Below, piece by piece: positions 1 through 7,223 of a stretch of 9,014 nt of DNA (position 1 is its first letter; the number at the start of each line of letters is the position of its first letter). The notes below the pieces were generated by a model. The model ran no database searches. It had not been told where the DNA came from and saw only the letters and a list, made by a program, of their open reading frames with translations. Both the position numbers and the translations under genes were made by a program. This stretch comes from GCA-2746365 sp964651445 (GTDB lineage Bacteria > Pseudomonadota > Gammaproteobacteria > SZUA-229). The stretch spans positions 1-9,014 of the forward strand of contig CAZYYW010000089.1 of assembly GCA_964651445.1 (NCBI GenBank), written 5' to 3'.

Positions 1-48
1 CTGACAATTGCGCTGACAATTCCACCGGGGCACACTAAACCTCCCATT

Positions 49-1278
49 ATGCTGACTCATATCTGGTTTGCTTTTTTTGCGGTTTCATTTATTAGCGCCT
101 GTTATCAGTGGCTTATCAATGGCAAGTCTGAAATATTTTCAGCCCTTATCCAGTCTACCTTCGATATGGCCGCGCTCAGTGTTGAAATTGCCATCGGTCT
201 GATCGGTGTACTGGCGCTATGGTTAGGTTTCTTTAAAATCGCAGAACGTGCCGGCATGGTCAAGGTGCTGTCCCGCGTACTTGAACCGCTGTTTCTAAAA
301 TTAATGCCGGGGGTACCAAAAGGCCACCCATCTCATGGCAGCATCACCATGAACATTGCTGCCAATATGCTCGGCTTGGACAATGCTGCCACCCCGATGG
401 GACTGAAGGCGATGGCAGATTTACAAACCCTTAACCCAGAAAAAGAGACCGCCAGCAATGCCCAGATTTTATTTCTGGTACTCAATACCTCAGCGGTTAC
501 CTTATTGCCAATAACCATTTTTATGTACCGCGCGCAACAAGGCTCGGCAGACCCCACCGCTGTATTTCTGCCCATACTAATGGCAACCAGCGCCTCAACC
601 TTAACCGGGCTGATGGCGGTTGCTTATGTGCAAAAAATAAATCTATTGGATAAAACCATTGCACTGTATTTTTCCGGCTTTGCCATTTTGCTGGCAACGC
701 TGGCAAGTTTTCTAATAACCATGCCTGCTGAGCAAATGGCACAAACCTCCAGTCTACTCGGCAACTTTATTTTATTTGGCATTATCATGGTTTTTCTCAG
801 TGCCGGCTGGTTTAAAAAAATAGACATTTACGACGCCTTTATTGAAGGCGCAAAAGAAGGCTTTGATATTGCTATTCACCTGATACCGTACCTACTCGCC
901 ATGCTGGTCGCCATTGGTTTATTGCGCAGCAGCGGTGTGCTCGACGGTCTGTTAACCCTGTTCGAAATGTTTTTTACTTTTATTGGTGTTAACACCGATT
1001 TCATTCAGGCGCTGCCCACGGCTTTCATGAAGCCACTAAGTGGTAGTGGTGCGCGCGCCATGATGCTAGAAACCATGAATACCTTCGGTGTTGACTCCTT
1101 TGCCGCCACCGTTGCTGCCATTATGCAAGGCAGCACCGAAACCACCTTTTATGTACTAGCAGTCTACTTCGGCAGCGTCGGTATAAAAAAAGTACGCCAC
1201 GCCCTAACCTGCGCATTACTGGCAGACGTTGCCGGCCTAAGTACCGCTGTTTTTGCCGGTTACTTGTTCTTTCATTAA
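49..1278 (+). CDS. Fused SpmA-SpmB-like nucleoside-recognition (Gate) domain membrane protein
   Basis: The 409-residue inner-membrane protein has two related halves. Residues 1-225 resemble SpmA, with a conserved segment around NMLGLDNAATPMGLKAM (106-122). Residues about 240-409 resemble SpmB, with KPLSGSGARAMM (328-339) and a conserved stretch from QGSTETTFY (360) to the RHAL at 383-386. Hydrophobic stretches occur throughout, for example 44-62, 141-160, 204-224, 238-252 and 276-293. In Bacillus, SpmA and SpmB are separate spore-core dehydration proteins. In gammaproteobacteria a single fused protein is common and its role is unknown, possibly transport of a small solute. ATG at 49 gives the usual MLxxIWxxFF beginning, but no clear Shine-Dalgarno precedes it and the frame stays open to the window edge, so a longer N-terminus cannot be excluded. 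The next gene is 98 bp away and probably has its own promoter. Family assignment is firm, function is not. Confidence 0.9.
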   Translation: MLTHIWFAFFAVSFISACYQWLINGKSEIFSALIQSTFDMAALSVEIAIGLIGVLALWLGFFKIAERAGMVKVLSRVLEPLFLKLMPGVPKGHPSHGSITMNIAANMLGLDNAATPMGLKAMADLQTLNPEKETASNAQILFLVLNTSAVTLLPITIFMYRAQQGSADPTAVFLPILMATSASTLTGLMAVAYVQKINLLDKTIALYFSGFAILLATLASFLITMPAEQMAQTSSLLGNFILFGIIMVFLSAGWFKKIDIYDAFIEGAKEGFDIAIHLIPYLLAMLVAIGLLRSSGVLDGLLTLFEMFFTFIGVNTDFIQALPTAFMKPLSGSGARAMMLETMNTFGVDSFAATVAAIMQGSTETTFYVLAVYFGSVGIKKVRHALTCALLADVAGLSTAVFAGYLFFH

Positions 1279-1318
1279 TGACAAAAAACTCAAATTTTTA
1301 ACCCATTACGGCTCCTAT

Positions 1319-1347
1319 TTGATAAAAGTTTATTAATTACTGGTAAT
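1319..1347 (+). promoter_or_regulatory. Candidate sigma70 promoter for the TRAP operon
   Basis: TTGATA (1319-1324) and GGTAAT (1342-1347) are separated by exactly 17 bases in the AT-rich gap between the SpmAB-like gene and the tatT-type gene. The -35 matches consensus at 5 of 6 positions and the -10 at 4 of 6. The predicted transcript would have a leader of roughly 20-25 bases. This is pattern matching only. Confidence 0.35.
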
Positions 1348-1376
1348 CCCCAACGGAATGATTTAAAACAACAACC

Positions 1377-2249
1377 ATGTCTTCACCTACCGCTTTCAAA
1401 TTCATTGTGCTTAGCCTGACGCTGCTGTTTGTGTCCGCCTGTTCTATGAACAAAATGATGGTCACCATGTCGTTGCCGATGATCGAAGGCGGCATTGAAG
1501 CCATGAACGCAGAGCCCGATTTGCAACTGGCTGAAGATGCCATGCCAGCCAATATCAGCATGCTCAACGGCATGATCCACCTTGATCCAGAAAACATTCA
1601 ATTACATATCTATGCGGCGCAGGCCTTTTACGGATTATCTTATGGTTTTAATGAAGATCAGGACGTAAAAAGAGCCGACCAATTTTACCTGCGCGGCCTC
1701 AAACACGGTCTTATCGCGCTGGATTTACTGGGTATTAAAAACATAAAAAAACAAAATACTGCCGCGCTTGAGCTACAACTGCAAAAACTCGATGAGAATC
1801 ACGTTGCCGCTTTGTTCTGGACCGCCAGCAACTGGGCTAAATGGATTGACCTCAACCGTGACGATGCCGCAAGTTTAATTCAACTAGCAAAACCCACCGC
1901 AATGATGCAACGTGTACTGGAACTGGATGATAGTTTCTATTATGGTGGCGCACATATGTACTTCGGTGTTTACTACGGTGCGCGACCACCCATGTTTGGC
2001 GGTAATTTTACCAAATCTAAAAAACACTTCGACCGCGCCAGAGAAATCACTGACAATAAACTATTAATTGCTGACCTTTTGCAGGCACAATATCTCTCAC
2101 GTCAAATGTTCGATCAGAAAGATTTTCGGCAACGTTTAAACCGCGTTATTGACGCACCGGAAGACCTATACCCGGAATTAACTCTGCTCAACCAAATTGC
2201 CAAGCGCAAAGCCAAACGATTACTTAAACAGGAAGGCAAATGGTTTTAA
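1377..2249 (+). CDS. TRAP transporter T-component (TatT family) TPR lipoprotein
   Basis: The 290-residue protein starts with a lipoprotein signal peptide: basic K8, a hydrophobic core, and lipobox V19-S20-A21-C22, so Cys22 should be lipidated and the protein anchored facing the periplasm. The rest is helical. Conserved TatT features are the YAAQAFYGLSYGF region (79-91), ALFWTASNWAKW (145-156), and the hallmark YGARPPMFGGN (200-210), which runs into the KSKKHFDRA repeat-like helix (213-221). The family prototype is Treponema pallidum Tp0956, a TPR-like protein that trimerises and binds the cognate substrate-binding protein in TPR-protein-associated TRAP (TPAT) transporters. Here it is the first gene of the operon, and its 3' end overlaps dctP by 10 bp, which implies translational coupling. 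The ATG at 1377 has only a poor ribosome-binding site, but later starts would damage the signal peptide. Confidence 0.92.
   Translation: MSSPTAFKFIVLSLTLLFVSACSMNKMMVTMSLPMIEGGIEAMNAEPDLQLAEDAMPANISMLNGMIHLDPENIQLHIYAAQAFYGLSYGFNEDQDVKRADQFYLRGLKHGLIALDLLGIKNIKKQNTAALELQLQKLDENHVAALFWTASNWAKWIDLNRDDAASLIQLAKPTAMMQRVLELDDSFYYGGAHMYFGVYYGARPPMFGGNFTKSKKHFDRAREITDNKLLIADLLQAQYLSRQMFDQKDFRQRLNRVIDAPEDLYPELTLLNQIAKRKAKRLLKQEGKWF
2230..2236 (+). promoter_or_regulatory. Ribosome-binding site of dctP inside the tatT-type gene
   Basis: AGGAAGG lies within the last codons of the upstream gene. AGGA (2230-2233) is 6 bases before the ATG at 2240. The site supports this start and suggests that translation of the binding protein is coupled to termination of the lipoprotein gene at 2249. 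Confidence 0.65.
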
Positions 2250-3304
2250 CCAATAACGTTGTCTCGCTAAAAAATTGTTTCAAACAACTAACAATCGCAA
2301 GCTTGTTATTGCTTGCCGCGCAAAGTGCCGTTGCCGAAAAAGTCTACACGCTTAAATTTGCCACCTTGCTACCTACCGGTACCTCATGGACCAAAACACT
2401 GGACGACTGGATAAAAGACATCGAACAAGAAAGCCAGGGGCGGTTGAAATTTAAACTTTACCCTGGCGGCGTGATGGGCGACGAACCTGACGTTTTGCGC
2501 AAAATACGCAAGGGGCAACTGCATGGCGGTTTGTTTAGTGGTTATGGCATTGGCCGCATTTATTCACCGGCGCGTATTTTAGAACTGCCCTTCCTGTTTA
2601 AAAACACCGATGAATCAGACTATGTACGAAACCAACTGATGCCTGAAATAGAAGCAGGCTTCCGCGAGCATGGGTTTGAGCTATTGGGCTGGCCGGAAGT
2701 CGGCTCCATCCATTTTTTTTCAAAACATAAAATTCAGTCCATTGATGATATGAAAAAAAGTCGCATCTGGTTGTGGCAGGGTGACCCTTTAGGCGAAGCA
2801 TTGTTTGCCGCCTCTGACATCAAACCCGTACCCTTATCCATCATTGATGTTTACTCGCAGTTATCGGCAAAACACGGCAGCATCGACACTGTATACATGT
2901 CCACCTTCGGCGCTATCGCACTACAGTGGTACGCTAAAGTGCAGTACGCCACTCATATTTCAGTAACCAATGCCATCGGCGCGGTGGTTGTCAGTAACAA
3001 ATTCTACAACAAACTGCCCGCTGATTTACAACAGTTACTGCGCAGCTCTGGCATTCGCGCCAGTAATATTATCCGTGAACAAACCCGTGCAGAGAACATC
3101 AAAAGCAAACAATTACTGATAGACAATGGCATCGAGTTTTTTTGGGACTGGGATACTGCCGACATGGATGAGTTTATCCAAATACGCGACAATGCAGCCG
3201 CCCATCTGATTAAAACCAACTACATTCCACAGGATTTTTTTGATAAAACACGCTACCATCTTGAAAATTATCGACAACGCCAAAAATTAACGATTAATAA
3301 TTAA
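2240..3304 (+). CDS. dctP: TRAP transporter substrate-binding protein, DctP family (TPAT type)
   Basis: The 354-residue periplasmic binding protein has a Sec signal peptide (basic n-region with K11 and K15, hydrophobic 17-27, AVA cleavage at 30-32; mature protein from about E33). The mature start, YTLKFATLLPTGTSW (36-50), and GVMGDEPDVLRKIRKGQLHGG (77-97) are standard DctP signatures, and LPFLFKN (116-122) follows. The stretch RIWLWQGDPLGEALF (175-189) aligns with the strand that in classical DctP proteins reads K-[IL]-R-V and carries the carboxylate-binding Arg; here that place seems to be Trp177. This W-rich form fits the subgroup that travels with TatT proteins (T. pallidum Tp0957). It should capture a solute and hand it to DctQM. 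The substrate is unknown. No lipobox is present, unlike the spirochaete homologue, so this protein should be soluble. Confidence 0.93.
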   Translation: MVLTNNVVSLKNCFKQLTIASLLLLAAQSAVAEKVYTLKFATLLPTGTSWTKTLDDWIKDIEQESQGRLKFKLYPGGVMGDEPDVLRKIRKGQLHGGLFSGYGIGRIYSPARILELPFLFKNTDESDYVRNQLMPEIEAGFREHGFELLGWPEVGSIHFFSKHKIQSIDDMKKSRIWLWQGDPLGEALFAASDIKPVPLSIIDVYSQLSAKHGSIDTVYMSTFGAIALQWYAKVQYATHISVTNAIGAVVVSNKFYNKLPADLQQLLRSSGIRASNIIREQTRAENIKSKQLLIDNGIEFFWDWDTADMDEFIQIRDNAAAHLIKTNYIPQDFFDKTRYHLENYRQRQKLTINN

Positions 3305-3330
3305 CCCCTACAACTAGCACTAACAATCGT

Positions 3331-3358
3331 CCTAAATAAGCGACCCTAATAAGCAACC
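3331..3358 (+). repeat. Short imperfect tandem repeat in the dctP-dctQ gap
   Basis: CCTAAATAAGCGAC(C) is followed directly by CCTAATAAGCAACC, two copies of a roughly 14-base unit differing by one deletion and one substitution. They sit in the 92-bp space between dctP and dctQ, which is otherwise featureless apart from the hairpin next to the dctQ start. No function is evident. Confidence 0.5.
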
Positions 3359-3379
3359 CGAAAAATAACGGCTTACACC

Positions 3380-3392
3380 TGACCACAGGTCA
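3380..3392 (+). promoter_or_regulatory. Small hairpin covering the dctQ Shine-Dalgarno
   Basis: TGACC-ACA-GGTCA is a perfect 5-bp inverted repeat with a 3-base loop. Its 3' arm contains AGGT (3387-3390), the only plausible ribosome-binding site for dctQ, 6 bases before the TTG start at 3397. In mRNA this stem could lower dctQ translation. The stem is short, so the effect may be small. Confidence 0.4.
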
Positions 3393-3396
3393 TAAA

Positions 3397-3930
3397 TTGT
3401 TTAATAAACTCAATCATACACTTCAAAGCATAGAAACCTGGCTGGCGGCGAGCAGTATTGCAATACTACTTTTGCTTTCTATCTTTCAGATATTACTGCG
3501 TAACATTCTCGGTTTCGGTTACCCTGAAATCGACATTATCAACCGTTACTTACTGGTTTTTTGCGGCATGATGGGCGCCGTACTGGCAACATCCAAATAT
3601 GCACACATTAAAACCGATGCCTTAAATGTGGTGCTTTCCCCAGCGCTTAAAAATCGGCTTAAAACACCACTGGCTATTTTTGCCAGCACTGTGTGTTTAT
3701 TGCTGTGTTATCACGCTATAAATTTTGTTAGCGACGAATGGCAATATGCACCGGCGAATGAACGCTGGACCCTGCCCTTTACCCTTATTTATCCGCTTGG
3801 CTTTGGCTTGATGAGTTTTCATTTTTTAGCCAATATATTTGATGATGATAAAAACCATACCCTCAACGGTAACGCGCACGACGATTTAAATATGTCCTCA
3901 AAAGATCTGCCTTCAAAAGACTTGGGCTAA
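3397..3930 (+). CDS. dctQ: TRAP transporter small permease, DctQ family
   Basis: The 177-residue membrane protein has four predicted transmembrane segments at about 17-37, 48-66, 90-112 and 127-147, the usual DctQ topology. Family signatures are LLLSIFQILLRNILGFGYPEIDIINRYL (25-52 region), the SKYAHIKTDAL stretch (66-76), and the W-T-L-P-F motif near 124-128. DctQ forms the small half of the DctQM sodium- or proton-coupled permease. The start is TTG: no ATG or GTG occurs in frame between the upstream stop at 3337 and Met58, and AGGT sits at proper distance before the TTG. The C-terminus is a hydrophilic tail with a small duplication, SKDL-P-SKDL (168-176). The stop is 2 bases before the dctM ATG, so the two are co-translated. 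It is separated from dctP by 92 bp, an unusually wide gap for this operon. Confidence 0.9.
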   Translation: MFNKLNHTLQSIETWLAASSIAILLLLSIFQILLRNILGFGYPEIDIINRYLLVFCGMMGAVLATSKYAHIKTDALNVVLSPALKNRLKTPLAIFASTVCLLLCYHAINFVSDEWQYAPANERWTLPFTLIYPLGFGLMSFHFLANIFDDDKNHTLNGNAHDDLNMSSKDLPSKDLG

Positions 3931-3932
3931 GA

Positions 3933-5189
3933 ATGCTAATCGCCGTTACTCTGTTGATCCTCATCGCCCTTATTGGCGCACCGCTATTCACGGTACTGGC
4001 GGCAGGTGCATTACTGGCAAGCTATTCTGCCGAGATAAGTCCCGACATTATCATTATCGAGATGAACCGGCTGTCTGCATCACCCAACATGATAGCACTG
4101 CCATTATTTATTCTTGCTGGCGTTACCATGGCAAACGGTGGTGCGCCGCAGCGACTGGTGGCTTTTTATCGCGCTAATTTCGGCTTTCTACCCGGTGGCA
4201 TTGCCATTGTTGCCTTAATCAGTTGCGCTTTTTTTACCATGTTTTCCGGTGCCTCTGGGGTCACTATTCTGGCGCTTGGCGGCTTGTTATATCCCATATT
4301 AAAAACAGAAGGCTATCCGCAGAACTTCAGCCTCGGCCTACTGACTACTTCTGGCTCACTGGGTTTGCTGTTCCCGCCCAGTCTCGCCATTATTATCTAC
4401 GCCATCGTCGCCAATGTCAGTATTGAACAAATGTTTCTCGCCGGTTTACTGCCCGGCTTGTTACTCATCGTTATGCTCGCCGCATACAGCGCATATACCG
4501 GTCGCCTTCACAAAGTAAAACGCCACCCCTTCGTACGTGCAGAAGCTATTCGTACCGGTAAAAACTGCATCTTCGATTTACTTTTACCGGTCGGTGTTGT
4601 AATCGGTATATTCGGTGGTTACGTCTCTCTAACCGAGGCGGCCGCCGTTACCGCAGCTTATGTATTATTTGTTGAAACCGTTATCTACAAAACCATGTCG
4701 CTTAAAAAGCAAGGTTTGAGCTTACTCACCGAAGCCAGTGTATTGTTTGGCAGCCTGATCATTATCCTGTTGGTGGCACTGGGTTTAACCAATCTTTTGA
4801 TCGACGCGCAATTACCGATGAAACTGCTGGCATTTATCGAAACATTTGTCGATTCTAAATTAGAATTTCTGATACTGCTTAATCTGTTCCTGTTGTTAGT
4901 TGGCGCAGTCATGGACATCTATTCCGCCTTGCTCGTGGTGGTACCTCTGCTGCTGCCACTGGCGTTACGCTACGACATCCACCCCATCCATTTAGGGATT
5001 ATCTTTCTGGCGAATCTTGAAATCGGATACTCGACACCGCCCATTGGTATTAACTTGTTTATTGCCAGCCAACGCTTTAAAAAATCGGTACTCACTTTGT
5101 TTCGTGCCGCCATGCCATTTCTGCTTATAATGCTGATCTGGTTGCTTGCGATTACTTACCTGCCAAACTTATCGTTATGGTTTCTTTAG
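3933..5189 (+). CDS. dctM: TRAP transporter large permease, DctM family
   Basis: The 418-residue protein, hydrophobic along nearly its whole length, is near the usual DctM size (about 425). Visible signatures are PLFILAGVTMANGG (57-70), FTMFSGASGVT (101-111), which corresponds to the conserved SGSSVA-type loop of DctM, LLTTSGSLGLLFPPS (136-150), and near the C-terminus EIGYSTPPIGINLF. DctM is the main membrane-spanning subunit of the ion-driven TRAP carrier and pairs with DctQ. The ATG follows the dctQ stop by 2 bases with only a weak ribosome-binding site, so translation is probably coupled. The 3' end is notable: the TAG stop (5187-5189) is made of TA from the target site plus the first G of a 160-bp mobile palindrome. 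Removing the element and one TTTA copy still gives TAG at the same codon, so the protein is unchanged by the insertion. Confidence 0.94.
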   Translation: MLIAVTLLILIALIGAPLFTVLAAGALLASYSAEISPDIIIIEMNRLSASPNMIALPLFILAGVTMANGGAPQRLVAFYRANFGFLPGGIAIVALISCAFFTMFSGASGVTILALGGLLYPILKTEGYPQNFSLGLLTTSGSLGLLFPPSLAIIIYAIVANVSIEQMFLAGLLPGLLLIVMLAAYSAYTGRLHKVKRHPFVRAEAIRTGKNCIFDLLLPVGVVIGIFGGYVSLTEAAAVTAAYVLFVETVIYKTMSLKKQGLSLLTEASVLFGSLIIILLVALGLTNLLIDAQLPMKLLAFIETFVDSKLEFLILLNLFLLLVGAVMDIYSALLVVVPLLLPLALRYDIHPIHLGIIFLANLEIGYSTPPIGINLFIASQRFKKSVLTLFRAAMPFLLIMLIWLLAITYLPNLSLWFL

Positions 5190-5348
5190 GAACCTCTGAA
5201 TAAGTCGTGAATCGACATCTTGCAGATTAGCTTATCCTGCTTCCGCGTTGTGAAACTTCGCAATAGCCAGCTATTACGCGCGTTCCACGCCTTGAACCAG
5301 AACAAGCTAATCTGCAATCTGTTCGACCCAGACTTGTTCAGAGGCTCC
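5189..5348 (+). mobile_element. 160-bp palindromic MITE-like element, copy 1
   Basis: The element has no coding capacity. It runs from GGAACCTCTGAATAAGTC to an inverted end that reads GGAGCCTCTGAACAAGTC on the other strand (16/18 match), followed inward by a second perfect 14-base inverted block TTGCAGATTAGCTT. Weaker symmetry continues to the centre, AATAGC-CA-GCTATT (5262-5275), whose axis (5268.5) is exactly the midpoint of the element, so the whole unit is one imperfect palindrome. It is flanked on both sides by TTTA (5185-5188 and 5349-5352), a good 4-bp target duplication. The GGA...GAAYAAG terminus resembles the IS5-family end (E. coli IS5: GGAAGGTGCGAAYAAG), so I infer a non-autonomous IS5-related MITE. 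Transcribed RNA would fold into a long hairpin between dctM and fadD. The rest of the gap to fadD (5353-5506) is AT-rich and contains one inverted repeat. Confidence 0.85.
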
Positions 5349-5432
5349 TTTAGCTATACTCAATCTGATTTTTACCAATTAATGCCAAGTAAATAAAAAA
5401 GTTAATGAAAAAATGAACATACAGCGTTATCC

Positions 5433-5451
5433 TTGTCGTATAGTTAGACAA
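5433..5451 (+). promoter_or_regulatory. Inverted repeat upstream of fadD, possible operator over a -10
   Basis: TTGTC-N9-GACAA is a 5-bp dyad symmetrical around 5442, 55 bases before the fadD start. A TATAGT that could act as a -10 (5439-5444) lies at its centre, although no good -35 is seen at the matching distance. A dimeric regulator could bind here. It does not match the FadR or PsrA operator patterns that I know. Speculative. Confidence 0.3.
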
Positions 5452-5506
5452 CATGTAAGCAAACGCACTTAACTACACTGCCTTTGTTGAATTAAGGAGA
5501 AATGAT

Positions 5507-7183
5507 ATGCCAAAACCCTGGTTAAAAAACTACCCCGCAGGTGTCCCTGAAGAAATAGACATCAGTGAATATTCTTCCGTCGCCAATGTTTTTGATAGTA
5601 GCGTTGCTAAATATGGCGAGCTACCTGCCTACACCAATTTTGGCAAAACCCTGTCCTACCACGAAGTCGATGTGTATACCGCACAGTTAGGCGCCTATCT
5701 AAAAAACGAACTCGGCCTTGAAAAAGGTGATCGGGTAGCCGTAATGATGCCCAACCTGCTGCAAAACCCTATCGCCATATTTGGCATTCTGCGCGCCGGG
5801 CTAGTCGTGGTGAACACAAATCCTCTGTACACCCCCCGTGAACTAAAACACCAACTGAGTGATTCTGGTGCCAAAGCCATCATCATCGTAGAAAACTTTG
5901 CCAGCGTGTTAGAAGAAGTTATCGATGACACCAAAATAGAAAAAGTTATCACCACAAAAATGGGCGATATGTTGTCTCCCATAAAGGGCTTCATTATCAA
6001 CACCGTGGTTAAATATGTGAAGAAAATGGTGCCAAGCTTTCACCTGAAAGACACGGTTTCATTTAAACAAGCATTAAAACTAGGCGCACAACACCGTTTT
6101 CAAACCGTACCCTGCAACCACGACGACATCGCTTTTTTACAATACACCGGCGGTACAACTGGCGTTTCCAAAGGTGCCATATTGACCAATAAAAACATGG
6201 TCGCCAATATGCTACAGGCATCCGCGTGGATCGATGGCTTCGTCGGCGACAAGAAAGGCATCATCATCACCGCTTTGCCGCTCTATCATATATTTTCATT
6301 AACGGCGAATTGCCTAACCTTTATGCGCTTTGGCTGGTGCAATTATCTTATTACCAATCCGCGTGACATAAATGGTTTTGTTAAAGAACTTAAAGCCGTT
6401 GATTTTAACGTCTTCACTGGTGTAAACACTCTGTTTAACGGCCTGTTAAATCACCCGGATTTCAAAACCATTGATTTTAGTAATTTTGCTTTTGCTCTCG
6501 GCGGCGGCATGGCAGTGCAACGCGGCGTTGCCGAACGCTGGAAGGAAACCGTCGGCTCCACCCTAATAGAAGCCTATGGTTTAACCGAAACCTCACCGGC
6601 GGCATGCATGAATCCGATGGATTTAAAAGAGTTTAATGGCAAAATCGGTCTGCCGATTTCATCCACTGAAGTCTCTATTCAGGATGACGACTGGAACGAA
6701 CTTGCCATTGGCGAGCAAGGCGAAATTTGCATCCGTGGCCCACAGGTGATGAAAGGCTACTGGAACCGTCCCAAAGAAACCTCGAATGTACTAAGCAATG
6801 ATAACTGGTTACATACTGGTGATATTGGATTTTTAGACGAAGACGGCTTTGTACAAATTGTTGACCGCAAAAAAGACATGATTTTGGTTTCTGGTTTTAA
6901 TGTTTTCCCTAATGAGGTTGAAGAAGTCATCGCGGATCACCCCGATGTCATCGAAGTCGGCGTTATCGGCAAACCCGACGAACACAGTGGCGAAGTGGTG
7001 ATGGCTGTGGTGGTTAAAAGTGATGATTCACTCACCGAGCAGGCTTTAAGAGACTTTTGCCGAAAAGGTTTGACCAGTTACAAAGTCCCGAAGTCCATTG
7101 TCTTTACCGATGAATTACCCAAAACCAATGTCGGTAAAATTCTACGACGTGAATTGCGCGATAAGTATGTAACCGGCACCTAA
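5507..7183 (+). CDS. fadD: Long-chain fatty acid--CoA ligase (FadD type)
   Basis: The 558-residue ANL-superfamily enzyme is near the E. coli FadD length (561) and collinear with it from the MxKxWLxxYPAxVP N-terminus onward. It should form acyl-AMP from fatty acid and ATP, then acyl-CoA, at the cytoplasmic face of the membrane, feeding beta-oxidation or lipid synthesis. Motifs: P-loop YTGGTTGVSKG at 213-223, the same place as in E. coli; YGLTETSP in the adenylate-binding region; FACS signature from N433-W434-L-H-T-G-D439 through D453-R-K-K-D457; C-terminal NVGKILRREL with the catalytic Lys at 544. All key residues are present. AAGGAG (5494-5499) sits 7 bases before the ATG, the best ribosome-binding site in the window. 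The gene has 154 bp of its own upstream DNA after the mobile element and is followed 40 bp later by the inverted second copy. A paralogue of FadD with different chain-length preference is possible. Confidence 0.95.
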   Translation: MPKPWLKNYPAGVPEEIDISEYSSVANVFDSSVAKYGELPAYTNFGKTLSYHEVDVYTAQLGAYLKNELGLEKGDRVAVMMPNLLQNPIAIFGILRAGLVVVNTNPLYTPRELKHQLSDSGAKAIIIVENFASVLEEVIDDTKIEKVITTKMGDMLSPIKGFIINTVVKYVKKMVPSFHLKDTVSFKQALKLGAQHRFQTVPCNHDDIAFLQYTGGTTGVSKGAILTNKNMVANMLQASAWIDGFVGDKKGIIITALPLYHIFSLTANCLTFMRFGWCNYLITNPRDINGFVKELKAVDFNVFTGVNTLFNGLLNHPDFKTIDFSNFAFALGGGMAVQRGVAERWKETVGSTLIEAYGLTETSPAACMNPMDLKEFNGKIGLPISSTEVSIQDDDWNELAIGEQGEICIRGPQVMKGYWNRPKETSNVLSNDNWLHTGDIGFLDEDGFVQIVDRKKDMILVSGFNVFPNEVEEVIADHPDVIEVGVIGKPDEHSGEVVMAVVVKSDDSLTEQALRDFCRKGLTSYKVPKSIVFTDELPKTNVGKILRRELRDKYVTGT

Positions 7184-7223
7184 CCATAAATTTATTAGAG
7201 ACCTTTGCCCGACAGGCTCCTAG

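Noticed and set aside
1..38. Possible tail of an upstream gene (frame ending at TAA 36-38) and a CTGACAATT direct repeat at 1-9 and 13-21
   Set aside because: Twelve codons with no recognisable content are too few to call, and a 9-base duplication at the window edge has no context.
2690..2750. Homopolymer runs such as the T8 near 2713-2720 as a frameshift site in dctP
   Set aside because: The dctP frame is continuous through the run and the protein aligns with the family on both sides, so no frameshift is needed.
5695..6003. 102-residue minus-strand open frame inside fadD
   Set aside because: It is antisense to conserved FadD sequence, has no recognisable domain or ribosome-binding site, and its composition is that of a shadow frame.
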